Below, piece after piece: positions 41,849 to 51,207 of a stretch of DNA of 64,000 nt (the stretch's first letter is position 1; each line of letters starts with the position of its first letter). The notes beneath the pieces are model-generated. The model worked only from the letters and a program-made list of their open reading frames with translations, was not told where the DNA came from and did no database searches. Both the position numbers and the translations under genes were made by a program. Source of the DNA: G020344215 sp039586575 (GTDB taxonomy: Bacteria; Gemmatimonadota; Gemmatimonadetes; Palauibacterales; KS3-K002); contig JBDHKD010000004.1 in NCBI GenBank assembly GCA_039586575.1, positions 1 through 64,000 on the forward strand. Direction: 5' to 3'.

Positions 41849-43432
41849 CTAGGGATCCAGCGTCTTCGTCGGCATAGGGTCGGTGCCCGGCTCGATCCAC
41901 TCGGGAGGCACTTCCAGCTCACCGCGCGAGTGCAGCGATGCGGCGGCCTCGGCGACGCTAGGGTCGAAATGGCTGCCGGCGTCCTGCTGGATGATCTCGA
42001 CGGTCTTGTCGAAGCCCAACCCTTTGCGATAGGAGCGGTCTGAGCTCAAGGCATCGAGCACGTCGGCCACGGCCAGCAGACGGCCGAGGAAGGGGATCTT
42101 GTCGCCGGCGAGGCCGTCGGGGTAGCCCGAGCCGTCCCATTTCTCGTGGTGGTGCCGGACCCCCGGCAGGATCGCTTGGAAGCGGGGGCTCTCGATGTGG
42201 CTCAAGATGTTGACCCCGTGGACCGGGTGCTTCTTGATCTCGTCGAACTCCTCCTTGGTCAGTTTGCCCGGCTTGTTGAGGATGGCCTCGGGCACGCCGA
42301 CCTTGCCGACGTCGTGGAGTAGGCCGGACAGCTTGACCAACTCGATCTCTTCACCGGGGCGGCCGAGCTCTGCCGCGATCCGGGTCGCGAACCCGGCCAC
42401 GCGCTCCGAGTGGCGATGCGTGTAACCATCCTTGGCGTCGATGGTCGCGACGATAGCGCGGATCGTGTCGAAGAAGAACTTCTCGAGCTGATCCAGGAGC
42501 TGGGCTCGGTGGATCGCAACGCCGGCTTGATTGCCGATCAGCGCCAGCAACTCGAGATCGCTCTCGGTGAACGCGCCGGTAAGGCTCCGACTGTCGGCGT
42601 AGAGAACGCCGATCACGCTGTCGTCGGTCGTTACCGGGGCGCACATCACCGAACGAATCCTCTGCTGGATGATGCTCTGCCCCTCTTTGTAGCGGGCATC
42701 GGCGGTCGCGTCCCGGCTCAGCGAAGACGCGGCATTCTCCAATACGTCCTGGACGACGGTGCGGCTCACGCTCAGCTCTTCCACGTCCACATCGTCCGCC
42801 TGCGAACGTGCCGCAACGACCGTCAGCTCGTCGTCTGAGCCGTCGCTGCCATCCTGCAGCAGGAGCGCGGCTCGATCGGCGTTGATCGCCGCGAAGATCG
42901 AGTCGATCACGCCTTCGAACAGCTTCTCCAGACCCGGTGCATTGGCCAGCATCTTGGAAACCTGGTAGGCGGCCGCCAGGTTGCGCTGCGCGCGCTGCAG
43001 ATTCTCGAGACTCTCAGGCTGCGCCGTTGCCAGCGCCTCCATGCCCGGGTATTGGGTGTCGATCACCTTGCGCACCACGGTCGTGGTGCCTTCTTCGCGG
43101 TAGGCCAGGGTGGCTTCGCCGGGTGCCCGCTCCGCTGCCGGCCGCGACCGGCATTCGAGTACGGTGGGGCCGACGGCGAGCTGGTCGCCGGGGCTGAGCG
43201 AGCCGCGTTCTACCAGCTGCCCGTTGATATAGCTGCCGTTGGCGGACTCGAGATCGACGACCCGGAGCACGGCTCCCAGGTTCTCGACGGTGCAGTGACG
43301 GCGTGACACGCCCTGGTCGGGCAAGCGGATATCGCACTCGGGAGCCCGCCCGATGGTCTTGACGTCACCTTGAGATATCGGGAAAACGCGGCCGACGTGC
43401 GCGCCCTCGCGGACGACGAGAACGAGCTGCAT
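41849..43432 (-). CDS. FHA-GAF-HD-GYP signalling protein
   Basis: A 527-residue cytoplasmic protein with three modules. Residues 1-95 are an FHA phosphothreonine-binding domain (IGRAPECDIRLP, SRRHCTVEN, SANGSYING); 160-310 a GAF sensor domain; 320-500 a complete HD-GYP domain (LLHDVGKVGVPEAILNKPG, KKHPVHG, HHHEKWDGSGYPDGL, ADVLDALSSDRSYR), expected to hydrolyse cyclic di-GMP. It is encoded 19 bases after a Ser/Thr kinase, so the FHA domain may recruit it to phosphorylated kinase or substrate. All HD-GYP metal ligands appear intact. Confidence 0.92.
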   Translation of the reverse strand: MQLVLVVREGAHVGRVFPISQGDVKTIGRAPECDIRLPDQGVSRRHCTVENLGAVLRVVDLESANGSYINGQLVERGSLSPGDQLAVGPTVLECRSRPAAERAPGEATLAYREEGTTTVVRKVIDTQYPGMEALATAQPESLENLQRAQRNLAAAYQVSKMLANAPGLEKLFEGVIDSIFAAINADRAALLLQDGSDGSDDELTVVAARSQADDVDVEELSVSRTVVQDVLENAASSLSRDATADARYKEGQSIIQQRIRSVMCAPVTTDDSVIGVLYADSRSLTGAFTESDLELLALIGNQAGVAIHRAQLLDQLEKFFFDTIRAIVATIDAKDGYTHRHSERVAGFATRIAAELGRPGEEIELVKLSGLLHDVGKVGVPEAILNKPGKLTKEEFDEIKKHPVHGVNILSHIESPRFQAILPGVRHHHEKWDGSGYPDGLAGDKIPFLGRLLAVADVLDALSSDRSYRKGLGFDKTVEIIQQDAGSHFDPSVAEAAASLHSRGELEVPPEWIEPGTDPMPTKTLDP

Positions 43433-43451
43433 TCGAGCAGGATCCTCCTGT

Positions 43452-45764
43452 TTACCTTGGCGGCAGTCTCAGATTGACCAGCTTCGTCTCGCCGAATCTC
43501 GGCACCTCGAACTGGCTCTGGTAGACCCCGTAGCGTTCGAGGTCCGCTTGGGTTGGGTGTAACTCCAACCGGTGCGGACCCGATGACAGGGTATAGCCCG
43601 CCAACGGGGTCGCCGAAACGTACTCCCCGTCGATGAAGACCTCAGCTGGTGGTTCAGAAACTACCGTGATCCAGCCGAACGCGCTAATCTCCGGCGCGAA
43701 CTCCTGGTGCTGGCCGGGTGTTAGCGTGAAGGCCTCCCGGTGCACCACCATGTCGAACGCCGAGAACTGGGGGGCTCCGACCAGCCGGATGTTGTGCTGG
43801 CTCCCCGACGCCACCTCCAGGCCGAGCTTCGGCAGATATCCCATGTCCTCGCCGTCGAGGTAGAGCTTCACGAGTCCCATAGCCTCCGACGGCAGCACCG
43901 TGACGGTGATCGTGCCCGGTTCCGTGCGAACCGGCGTCACGGGACCAGCCGCCCGGGTCGCGAAGATGACACTGTCCTGAACCAGGCGGTTGCCTGAACG
44001 GTCCGTGATCTCTGAGGTGAGCAGCAGAACGTGGCGGCTGCCCGGACTGAGCGACGACGCCGGCCGCACCTCGGCGGTTCGCCCGTCCTCGGCTGTGAGG
44101 ACGCTGATCTCCAGTTGCCTCCCTTCCGCGTCGCGCAGTCGGATGGTTTCGGAGTTCACGGTTGCCCGGTCGAGCGGTTCGCTGAAGCTCAGCGTGACCG
44201 AGGTGGCCGTCGAGATATTGCGGGCGTTCGCCTGCGGCGTGCTCCCCGACAGCGTCGGGCGCTGCGTGTCGGGCGGTGGCAGACGCGTGTTGAACTCAAA
44301 CACGGCGCCGGGCTGCGGTTGCCGGGCGGTGCGCTTGATCGGCCGCCCGTTGGCGGCGAGCAGGCCGGCGCTGATCTCGATCTTGTAGCGCGTATCGTAC
44401 TCCAGCCGCACGCTCGGCACCACGGTGATCCGGGTGTTGCCTTCTCTGGCCTCGACCTGGACGGGCAGCTGGCGATCGCCTGGGCCGATCAGTCTGACGT
44501 TCGTGCGGCTGGCGGTGGTGGGATCGACCGGCGCGCTGAACCTAATGTCGAAGGCCGCGTCCTCGACGTCCGCACCACCCTCCACCGGGGCGAAGTAGAA
44601 GCTGGTCACGTAGGTGCTGCCGGTCCCGATCAGCGGCAGGTTGGCCAGTACGGGGATCTTGTCCTCGGCGGCGGTACGAAAGCCGGCCAAGTCGCCCGCG
44701 TAGGCGGCGACCGTGCCCGCCAGCACGGCGCCTGCCACCAGCCACAGCCAGGCCTTGCTGCGCTTCTTCGGTGGCTGAGTGGTCGCCTCGTAGAGATCGA
44801 CCGGACGGCGTTGCACCTCGCGCGCCTCCGATTCCTGCGCCGCCGCCACCGAGGGTGCCGGGGTGGCTGGAGTCTTCTCCTCGCGCTCCTCGGTCTTTTG
44901 CACGGTGAGCACGACCGTGCGCTGCGCGGCGCCCTCGAGCCGGGCGAGCTCGGTGCGCAGATGTTCGGCGCTCTGGTAGCGGTCAGAGGGGTTCTTCTGT
45001 AGGCACTTGAGGATGATGCGCTCGAGGTCGGCGTCGAGCCCGTCGTTCTTCTCGCGCGGCAGCCCGGGCAGCTCCTCGATGTGCTTGCGGCCGAGCTCGA
45101 ACCAGTCGCGCCCGGTAAACGGCGCCTCGCCCGTGGCCATCTCGTACAGGGTCACGCCGAGCGAGTAGATGTCGGAGCGGTGGTCGACTCGGTGGCCGCG
45201 TGCCTGTTCCGGTGACATGTACTTGGGCGTGCCGACGTAAACCGTGGTGCCCGTCGCCGCCGTATAGTTCGTCGCCGCTTCGGCGATGCCAAAGTCGGTG
45301 ACGACGGCGTTGCCGTGCCGGTCGAAGAGGATGTTGTCGGGCTTCAAGTCGCGATGGACGATACCGCCCTCGTGGGTGTGCGCGAACTGAAGCGCCGAGG
45401 CGACATCCATGCCGACCTTGATGATCGCGCCTTCGTCCATGGCCTTGCCCGGGAACATCAGGTCTTTCAGGCCCGTCTCCAGCAAGTCCATGGAGAAGAA
45501 GACAATGTCATCGTCCTTTCCAGCGTAGTGGATGGCGATGACGTTCGGGTGGCGGAATTTCGCCGCGCGGTGGGCCTCGCGGCGAAAATTCTCCTCGAAC
45601 ACCTCGTCGTAGGCGAATGCCGGCTTCAGAATCTTCAGGGCCACGTCGATGTCGAGGTTGGTGTCGCGCGCCCTGTAGACGAAAGCGAACCCCCCTTCAC
45701 CGAGGAACTTGTCGATCCTGTAGACCGCCACCCTACGGCCTAGGAATAAGTCCTTTTTGCTCAG
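43452..45764 (-). CDS. Transmembrane Ser/Thr protein kinase with Big_5-like and PEGA ectodomains
   Basis: Hanks-type kinase: Gly loop LGEGGFAFVYRA, Lys in VALKIL, HRDLKPDNILFD, DFGIAEAA, and GTPKYMSPEQ with RSDIYSLGV. One helix (WLWLVAGAVLAGTVAAYAG) lies near residue 335. The outside part has two Ig-like Big_5/SbsA-type domains (FDIRFSAPVDPTTASRTNV, VTLSFSEPLDRATVNSETI) and two PEGA-type repeats (GLVKLYLDGEDMGYLP, PPAEVFIDGEYVSATPL). The first GTG is 45731, but GRRV-type kinase residues precede it; CTG 45764 with AAGGGGG 5 bases upstream gives SKKDLFLGRRVAVYRI and is my choice. About 770 residues. Confidence 0.9.
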   Translation of the reverse strand: MSKKDLFLGRRVAVYRIDKFLGEGGFAFVYRARDTNLDIDVALKILKPAFAYDEVFEENFRREAHRAAKFRHPNVIAIHYAGKDDDIVFFSMDLLETGLKDLMFPGKAMDEGAIIKVGMDVASALQFAHTHEGGIVHRDLKPDNILFDRHGNAVVTDFGIAEAATNYTAATGTTVYVGTPKYMSPEQARGHRVDHRSDIYSLGVTLYEMATGEAPFTGRDWFELGRKHIEELPGLPREKNDGLDADLERIILKCLQKNPSDRYQSAEHLRTELARLEGAAQRTVVLTVQKTEEREEKTPATPAPSVAAAQESEAREVQRRPVDLYEATTQPPKKRSKAWLWLVAGAVLAGTVAAYAGDLAGFRTAAEDKIPVLANLPLIGTGSTYVTSFYFAPVEGGADVEDAAFDIRFSAPVDPTTASRTNVRLIGPGDRQLPVQVEAREGNTRITVVPSVRLEYDTRYKIEISAGLLAANGRPIKRTARQPQPGAVFEFNTRLPPPDTQRPTLSGSTPQANARNISTATSVTLSFSEPLDRATVNSETIRLRDAEGRQLEISVLTAEDGRTAEVRPASSLSPGSRHVLLLTSEITDRSGNRLVQDSVIFATRAAGPVTPVRTEPGTITVTVLPSEAMGLVKLYLDGEDMGYLPKLGLEVASGSQHNIRLVGAPQFSAFDMVVHREAFTLTPGQHQEFAPEISAFGWITVVSEPPAEVFIDGEYVSATPLAGYTLSSGPHRLELHPTQADLERYGVYQSQFEVPRFGETKLVNLRLPPR

Positions 45765-45785
45765 AGTGGCCCCCTTGGCTGGTTT

Positions 45786-48737
45786 CTACGACCCCGGCCT
45801 GATGTTCCCGAAGAACCGCTGGGTCTCCGGGTTGTATATCGTGAGCGCGTAAAGCATGCGCAGCCTCGGGATCTCGCGATCGAGGCTGAACTCCGGCCGC
45901 ACTCCGAATATCTCGCGGTACGTGTCCTCCGCTTCGCCGCGGCGCCCGAACGCGAAGTAGGCGCACGCCAACACCTGGCGCGCGACGACTGTCTGCTCCT
46001 CGCTCAACCCGCCCTCGGTCAATAAGCCCTCGAAGAAGTTCACGACTTGCCCGTAGCTCGCTTCCCGCCAGTAGCGGAAGCCGGGTCCGAGCTTGTGCTG
46101 TGTCGAGAAGACGGTGACTGAGTCGGTGTACTCGAGCTTGAGCGCCTCGACGCTCGAAGGAATCGAGTTGCGGTACAGGCGCAGGTACTCGAGCGCATCT
46201 TCCGGGTAGCCCGCATCGCGCACGCCGCGATACACGCGGAACGACTGGTCGATGACCGACCGATCCATGTAGTACTCAGGGCGCGGCCCCTGGCCGACGA
46301 GCGCCAGCACCTGCTGGCTGGCGGCGGGCGGGTTGCCCAGCCGCATGTAAGTCTCGGCGGTCATGAACAGGAACTGGATCAGCTGCTCTCTCGGCATCGA
46401 GTAACCCGAAGCCCTTAGTGCCCAATCGAGCGCTGTGCGAAACTCGCCCAGCCCGTAGGCGCTGGCGGTGGCCACGAACATGAGCCTGCCCATCGCCTCA
46501 TCGCTCGCTTCGATCACGCCGGACTCGATGAGCTCGTAGGCCTCGGCGACGTACTGTAGCGCCGCCGTGTAGTCACCCTCCTCGTAGGCGCGGTTCGCCG
46601 TGAAGTAGGCCAAAGGCAGCGGCGGCGAGCCTTTGCCAACGACGCCGGTGATGAACAGCGGGGCGATGCGGACGTAGTGGGGCGGCGTTGCGGGAACGTT
46701 ATCTGCCGTCACCCGGAAGGGCGACGCGTTGGTCGTGTAGAGATTGTAGTAGGGGCCATCCGCCGCGTCGGCGCCCTGGACCACATAGCCGCGGACGAAC
46801 CCTGCCGGCCCCGGATTCCAGCGCAGCACCGCGGCGTCCGGTTCGAAGTCGACGTCAAAGCCGGTAAGCGGAGGAAACTCGACGTCCCAGCGGTAGATCG
46901 CCGTGCGCTTCGACCCTTCATCGGTCAGGTAGATGTTCCCTTCGTTATCGACTCGGATCCGCGTCGGCCGATCGAGCGCCCGCTCGGCACCCAGCTGCAT
47001 GAGCACGTTCTGCAGCCCGGCCCTGACGATCGTGACCCGGTGTGTGTTGCGATCGAGGGTGAAGAAGTTGCCCGCCTGGTCGAAGGTGGCCGAGGCGAGC
47101 GGCCCGGACAGCAGGCCTTCTTTCAGCGGTTCGAAGGTCTGAGCTTCGGTGTTGAGTCTCGCGACCTGAAGGCCGCTCTCGTCCCAGACGAAGATCTCGC
47201 CGCTGGGGTCCACGGCCACGCCGGCCGGTCGGCTGAACGTGTAGCTGCTCACGAGACTCGCCAGGTCGGCGCTGAAGATCTTCACCCGGTCGTTCCCGGA
47301 ATCGACGACCACCACGCGGCCGTCCGGCAGCATGGCCACGCCCCCTGGGTCTCTGAGCCGCCGGTCGTCCTGGTAGTTGTCGCCGTACGTTCCGACCTGT
47401 CGACCGTCCGCCAGGTCGAAGACGGCGAAGCGGTTGCGGCGCGAGTCGGCGGCCACCACTGACGAGTCGGTCAGCAGGGCATCTTCGACTCTGCCGATAT
47501 CGCCTCTGAACTGAAGCTGCTGTCCGGCGCTGTCGAGCTGGTAGGCTCGCACGCTGTCGCCGTACACCGTGGCGTAGACATGGGCCTCGGCCGGCAGCAG
47601 GGTGAGGCTGTTGTTCAGGTCTACGAGGAAGTGGGCGTTGCCCGCGGGTCCGTAGCCGACGTCATAGAGCGGGGCGGCGAGGCCCGAGGGGACTTTGCCG
47701 ACCCGGATCGGGAAAGTGAAGTCGGCACGCCGCTCCAGGCCTTCCTCGGTGGTGAGCCGGATCCGCTCGATCTTGCGCAGCCGGCTGTCCAGGATGATGA
47801 GCTGATCGGGACCGGCGAAGGCGATGTCCACCGGCTCGCGGAACGAGCCACGGCCGGTGCCGATGCCGCCGTAGAGCAAGTCGTTCGGTCCGATGCTGCG
47901 CTCGCTCGTCCCGTTGGCGCGGAACAAGCGCCCGGACTCCTTGTCGAGCACCACGACGCTGCCGAGCACGTTGACCGCGATGGCGACCGGTTCTTCGAAA
48001 TCGGCGCCGCGGAAGCTGATCTGACCGGCCAGTCCCTGAGGCGTCGAGCCGACCCAGGGCACACGGATGAACGGCGGCAACGCGAAGATATGCGTGGGCG
48101 TCCGCTTATCGGCCACATAGATCCAGCCGTCGTTGCCGACGGCCAGCGACGCGGGCTGGCTACTCGTCGTCGTCAGTTCGATAGTCCGGACGAACATGCC
48201 GTCCCGGCTGAAGATCTCAACGCCGCGCCTGCCGGCGTCCAGCACGTAGACCTGGCCGGCCGGACCCAGGGCCAGATCGACGGGGTTGGAGAGCTGACCG
48301 CCCCGGTTGCCCTTGTCGGCCAGGGCACGCAGCCGCTGACCGCCGGGGCCGAACACGAACACCTGGTTGCGGTCGGCGTCCAGAACGTACGACTCACCGC
48401 TCGCGGTGATGCAGATGGCTACCGGCTGGCCCAAGTCGGCCTGGCCGTAGCTGCGGCGATACACGCCGGTGGAGTCGTAGACGAAGACGAGGCCGCGGCC
48501 ATCGGCGACATGGACGGTGCGGTCGGGCGCCAGCGCCAGGGCGGTGGGCCGGTCGGGCGCGCCGGGCTGCCCTTTTCCGGGAAGCTGGAACGAGCCCTCG
48601 GCCAGGTAGCCGGCCTTGGGGACGGCTTGCGCCAGGCCGCTGGACGCGCAGGCGACGATCAGCGAGACGGCGGTGGCCCAGGCCGTCGCCGGCCTCGAGT
48701 AACCGCGCTCAGGGGAACTGCGCCGGTTCAGTTGCAC
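45786..48737 (-). CDS. Secreted NHL-repeat / FN3 / TPR-like protein
   Basis: GTG 48737 overlaps the FHA gene's TGA by 10 bases and starts a signal peptide (RPATAWATAVSLIVACASSGLAQ), giving 983 residues; the much longer open frame upstream is the FHA gene read out of frame. Residues 40-560 are beta-propeller NHL-type repeats (GQVYVLDAGRRGVEIFSRDG, VVVVDSGNDRVKIFS, GNIYLTDEGSKRTAIY). A fibronectin-III-like domain follows (GFDVDFEPDAAVLRWNPG), then helical TPR-like repeats. It may sense or bind envelope ligands and feed the kinase encoded 22 bases downstream; this is inferred from position. Confidence 0.82.
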   Translation of the reverse strand: MQLNRRSSPERGYSRPATAWATAVSLIVACASSGLAQAVPKAGYLAEGSFQLPGKGQPGAPDRPTALALAPDRTVHVADGRGLVFVYDSTGVYRRSYGQADLGQPVAICITASGESYVLDADRNQVFVFGPGGQRLRALADKGNRGGQLSNPVDLALGPAGQVYVLDAGRRGVEIFSRDGMFVRTIELTTTSSQPASLAVGNDGWIYVADKRTPTHIFALPPFIRVPWVGSTPQGLAGQISFRGADFEEPVAIAVNVLGSVVVLDKESGRLFRANGTSERSIGPNDLLYGGIGTGRGSFREPVDIAFAGPDQLIILDSRLRKIERIRLTTEEGLERRADFTFPIRVGKVPSGLAAPLYDVGYGPAGNAHFLVDLNNSLTLLPAEAHVYATVYGDSVRAYQLDSAGQQLQFRGDIGRVEDALLTDSSVVAADSRRNRFAVFDLADGRQVGTYGDNYQDDRRLRDPGGVAMLPDGRVVVVDSGNDRVKIFSADLASLVSSYTFSRPAGVAVDPSGEIFVWDESGLQVARLNTEAQTFEPLKEGLLSGPLASATFDQAGNFFTLDRNTHRVTIVRAGLQNVLMQLGAERALDRPTRIRVDNEGNIYLTDEGSKRTAIYRWDVEFPPLTGFDVDFEPDAAVLRWNPGPAGFVRGYVVQGADAADGPYYNLYTTNASPFRVTADNVPATPPHYVRIAPLFITGVVGKGSPPLPLAYFTANRAYEEGDYTAALQYVAEAYELIESGVIEASDEAMGRLMFVATASAYGLGEFRTALDWALRASGYSMPREQLIQFLFMTAETYMRLGNPPAASQQVLALVGQGPRPEYYMDRSVIDQSFRVYRGVRDAGYPEDALEYLRLYRNSIPSSVEALKLEYTDSVTVFSTQHKLGPGFRYWREASYGQVVNFFEGLLTEGGLSEEQTVVARQVLACAYFAFGRRGEAEDTYREIFGVRPEFSLDREIPRLRMLYALTIYNPETQRFFGNIRPGS

Positions 48738-49441
48738 GGCGGTGTCGGCTCCAATCTGAGGTTCATGAGGGGGCGATCGCCTTCCTGGAAGACGAACCTC
48801 GAGAACCCGGTCACTATCTCGTCTCCGTGCTCGAGTCGCACCGCCGTCATCAGCGGCGCTCCATGAACGATCGTCCCGTTCGTGCTGTCCAAATCCTCGA
48901 TCCACCAGGCGTCGCCGTTGCGCTGCAGGCGGCAGTGGTGGCGCGACACGGACCGATCGGGAAACTGGACATCGTTGTCCGTAGCGCGCCCGATGCGGAC
49001 GAGAGATTGGCCCAATCGGAAGGTCTTGCCGCGGTGAATTCCCGCGACGACCCAGAGCCGGCCAAGCACCCCGTCCCCGTGGTTCATGGTGAACCGAAAC
49101 TCCAGTTCGGCAAGCCCGATCAGGTCCCCGTCGCTCAAGGCCCGGCGGTCGCCCGGTTTCAACGGGCTGCCGTTGAGCGTGGTGGGGGCGTCGTCTGCCA
49201 TCACCTCGAGGATGAATCGGGATTCCTCGCGTTCTATGCGGACGTGATGGGCGGCGATCCGCTGGTCGCGAATCCTCAGCGTGTTGGCGTTGGCGCGGCC
49301 GACCGACATCACAGGGACCCGGAGGGGATACACCCGGTTCCGCTCCGCGTAAAACTGCCCGATGAGCGCTGCGCCCTTGGACTTTGCGCCCAGTGGTCCT
49401 ACTCCTGTGCGGGGAAGGTCTTGTCGCCGTACGTCCAACAA
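48728..49441 (-). CDS. Double FHA-domain protein
   Basis: A 237-residue cytoplasmic protein with two FHA domains, residues about 40-120 (SVGRANANTLRIRDQRIAAH) and 140-225 (RIGRATDNDVQFPDRSVSRH, DLDSTNGTIVHG). The second has the complete Arg/Ser-His/Asn set for phosphothreonine binding; the first has AAHHVRIE in place of SRxH and may be degenerate. TTG 49441 follows GGAAG by 9 bases. First gene of a four-gene block with the kinase and the FHA-HD-GYP protein. Confidence 0.85.
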   Translation of the reverse strand: MLDVRRQDLPRTGVGPLGAKSKGAALIGQFYAERNRVYPLRVPVMSVGRANANTLRIRDQRIAAHHVRIEREESRFILEVMADDAPTTLNGSPLKPGDRRALSDGDLIGLAELEFRFTMNHGDGVLGRLWVVAGIHRGKTFRLGQSLVRIGRATDNDVQFPDRSVSRHHCRLQRNGDAWWIEDLDSTNGTIVHGAPLMTAVRLEHGDEIVTGFSRFVFQEGDRPLMNLRLEPTPPCN

Positions 49442-49616
49442 TCTTATGGACTTCCGGCACGCACTGTCAATCAGGGCTAACGCACTGTCCCGTGCCTATT
49501 TGTAGAGGCCGGAACGGCGCCACACGAAGGGGGAGCGCTGGCCATTCCCGTCCGCCGGTCAAGGCCGCTTCTTCTTACACCAGGCGGCTTTACAGGTGCC
49601 ATCCCTCGGCCCGCTA

Positions 49617-49657
49617 ACCGGTTACCGGCCGCGCCCTGCTTCATGCCGGTAACCGGT
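49617..49657. repeat. 13-bp perfect inverted repeat between the esterase and FHA genes
   Basis: ACCGGTTACCGGC (49617-49629) and GCCGGTAACCGGT (49645-49657) with a 15-base loop, 30 bases past the esterase stop (49687, minus strand). There is no T-run. It could terminate the esterase transcript. Its GGTAACC core resembles the heptamer unit at 33419-33460. The rest of 49442-49686 shows no gene. Confidence 0.6.
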
Positions 49658-49686
49658 GGCGGTCGAGGAGCCTTGCCGCGCCGGCG

Positions 49687-51009
49687 CTACGGCCGCCGCA
49701 CGATGGATGGGTTGGCGCCCAGTTCGCGCGAGATCTCCAGGAACTCGCGCTCTTGATTCACGTCTGCAAAGACATCCGCCGCGGCGAGCAGGTTCTCCCC
49801 GGACACGCGGTACACCAGCAGTGCGAAGCCCGCCAGGACTTCAGGCAGCTCGAATTCGCAATGACCGTGGCGGAAGACCGGGAAACTGTTGAGCTTGAGT
49901 CGCGTGCCCGCCTTCCAGGTCTTCAACTTGTAGAGTACCTCGTGCCAGTAGGGCACGATCGGGTCGGCCGTCGTGTGCAGCGCCACGGTTGGGACCTGCA
50001 GATCGCCCGTCGTCTCGTAGCCGCGCAGTGCCTGGAGGGCCGTCCAGTCGGCGCTGAACCGGTCGACCGTCCGGTTCAACCGCCAGTCGTTGTCCGAGCC
50101 CGTGTACCAGCGGAAGCGGTTCCCGTAGGGATTGCCGCCCAACTGCTCGCTGGCGTCGTTCGTCGCGAAGAAACTGTAGCGCAACAGGCCGGTGACGGTC
50201 TCCGGAACCGACGCGGGATCGCCCGGGTCGACAGGCGCGCGTGTGACGCGAAGCAGCTGCTCCGTCCTGTGCGGATAGGCGGCAATCGCCACCTCGATGG
50301 CCGGCTTGTAGACGAGGTCCCAGTTGTCCTGCGTGACGGGCACGTCGATCGCCACCGCGTTCCCCGGCATGACGCCCGGGAAGAAATAGTCGAAGACGAC
50401 CCGGAAATCGCCAAAGTAGTTGATCTGCTTGCGGAAGTTGCCGACGGGGCCGCAGTTGGGCATCCCGCCATCGAACCCGGTGTTGGCATCTTCGATCGCC
50501 AGCACCGTGCTGAGCCCACCTTCCGACGCCCCGACCAGGTAGGAATACTCCAGCTCCTCGCCGGCCAGCCCGCTGACGATTCCCAGTAGCTCCTCCAGGT
50601 CCGCCACCGCATCCACTGCGACCAGCCCCTTCCTCCGGTAGCTGGTCGTCGCGTACGCGTAGCCCAGCCCGGTCACGATCGCCGCGATCGGCTGGCCGCC
50701 GATCTCGTCGGCCGGGAGCTCGGTAGGTGAGCCGACGGGGTTCTGGTAGCCGTGCGCCCAGACCACCAGATCGCCGTCCCACTCCGGCGGAAAGCAAACC
50801 TGGTAGAGGGCTCCGCTTGGCTGCAGGCCACCGTCACAACCGACGAACGGTGGACTGTAGGCGGCTGCAGGGGCCGGCGCCTCGCTCTCCAGCCGGTCGG
50901 CCGGTTCGGTCGGCGAGTCGACGCAGCCGACCATCGATACGGTGACGAGCATGGCGAAGCCGAGAACCACGGCTCGCCGCGGGCGGTATCGTTTCGCTGC
51001 GCTTCTCAT
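49687..51009 (-). CDS. Alpha/beta-hydrolase lipoprotein (putative esterase)
   Basis: A 440-residue exported protein with lipobox VSMVGC after a signal peptide, so membrane-anchored. The hydrolase core has LVVWAHGYQNP (oxyanion hole), the nucleophile elbow VGASEGG, an acidic residue in TTADPIVPYWH and a C-terminal HGHCEFE His, a complete Ser-Asp-His set. Substrate unknown; fatty-ester or polyester hydrolysis is possible. ATG 51009 follows AGGAGGG; the GTG two codons upstream is less likely. It is divergent from recQ. Confidence 0.8.
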   Translation of the reverse strand: MRSAAKRYRPRRAVVLGFAMLVTVSMVGCVDSPTEPADRLESEAPAPAAAYSPPFVGCDGGLQPSGALYQVCFPPEWDGDLVVWAHGYQNPVGSPTELPADEIGGQPIAAIVTGLGYAYATTSYRRKGLVAVDAVADLEELLGIVSGLAGEELEYSYLVGASEGGLSTVLAIEDANTGFDGGMPNCGPVGNFRKQINYFGDFRVVFDYFFPGVMPGNAVAIDVPVTQDNWDLVYKPAIEVAIAAYPHRTEQLLRVTRAPVDPGDPASVPETVTGLLRYSFFATNDASEQLGGNPYGNRFRWYTGSDNDWRLNRTVDRFSADWTALQALRGYETTGDLQVPTVALHTTADPIVPYWHEVLYKLKTWKAGTRLKLNSFPVFRHGHCEFELPEVLAGFALLVYRVSGENLLAAADVFADVNQEREFLEISRELGANPSIVRRP

Positions 51010-51170
51010 CGTCACCCTCCTGTTCGGCGTCTGACGGGCTGTGAGCGCGCGTCGCCATTTGGACCGCAGGAACGATCGATGAAGACTCGACCATCATGCA
51101 AACGAGCCGCCAGCGGTGCAACAGAAATCCATAGTGAGTAGCGGTTGGCCGGCGTCTCGGCGGCGCGGCG

Positions 51171-51202
51171 TTGACGGTGTGTTGATCGGGCCCAGCTATC
51201 GT
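51171..51202 (+). promoter_or_regulatory. Possible recQ promoter
   Basis: TTGACG (51171-51176) is followed about 20 bases later by TATCGT (51197-51202), only 5 bases before the recQ GTG. The spacing is longer than ideal, so this is tentative; if used it would give a nearly leaderless message, as at panB. The rest of 51010-51207 shows nothing else. Confidence 0.3.
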
Positions 51203-51207
51203 GGGCC

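Noticed and set aside
48738..49460. Extension of the NHL protein to 1224 residues
   Set aside because: The extra 241 residues are the double-FHA gene read in another frame; the signal peptide begins right at GTG 48737.
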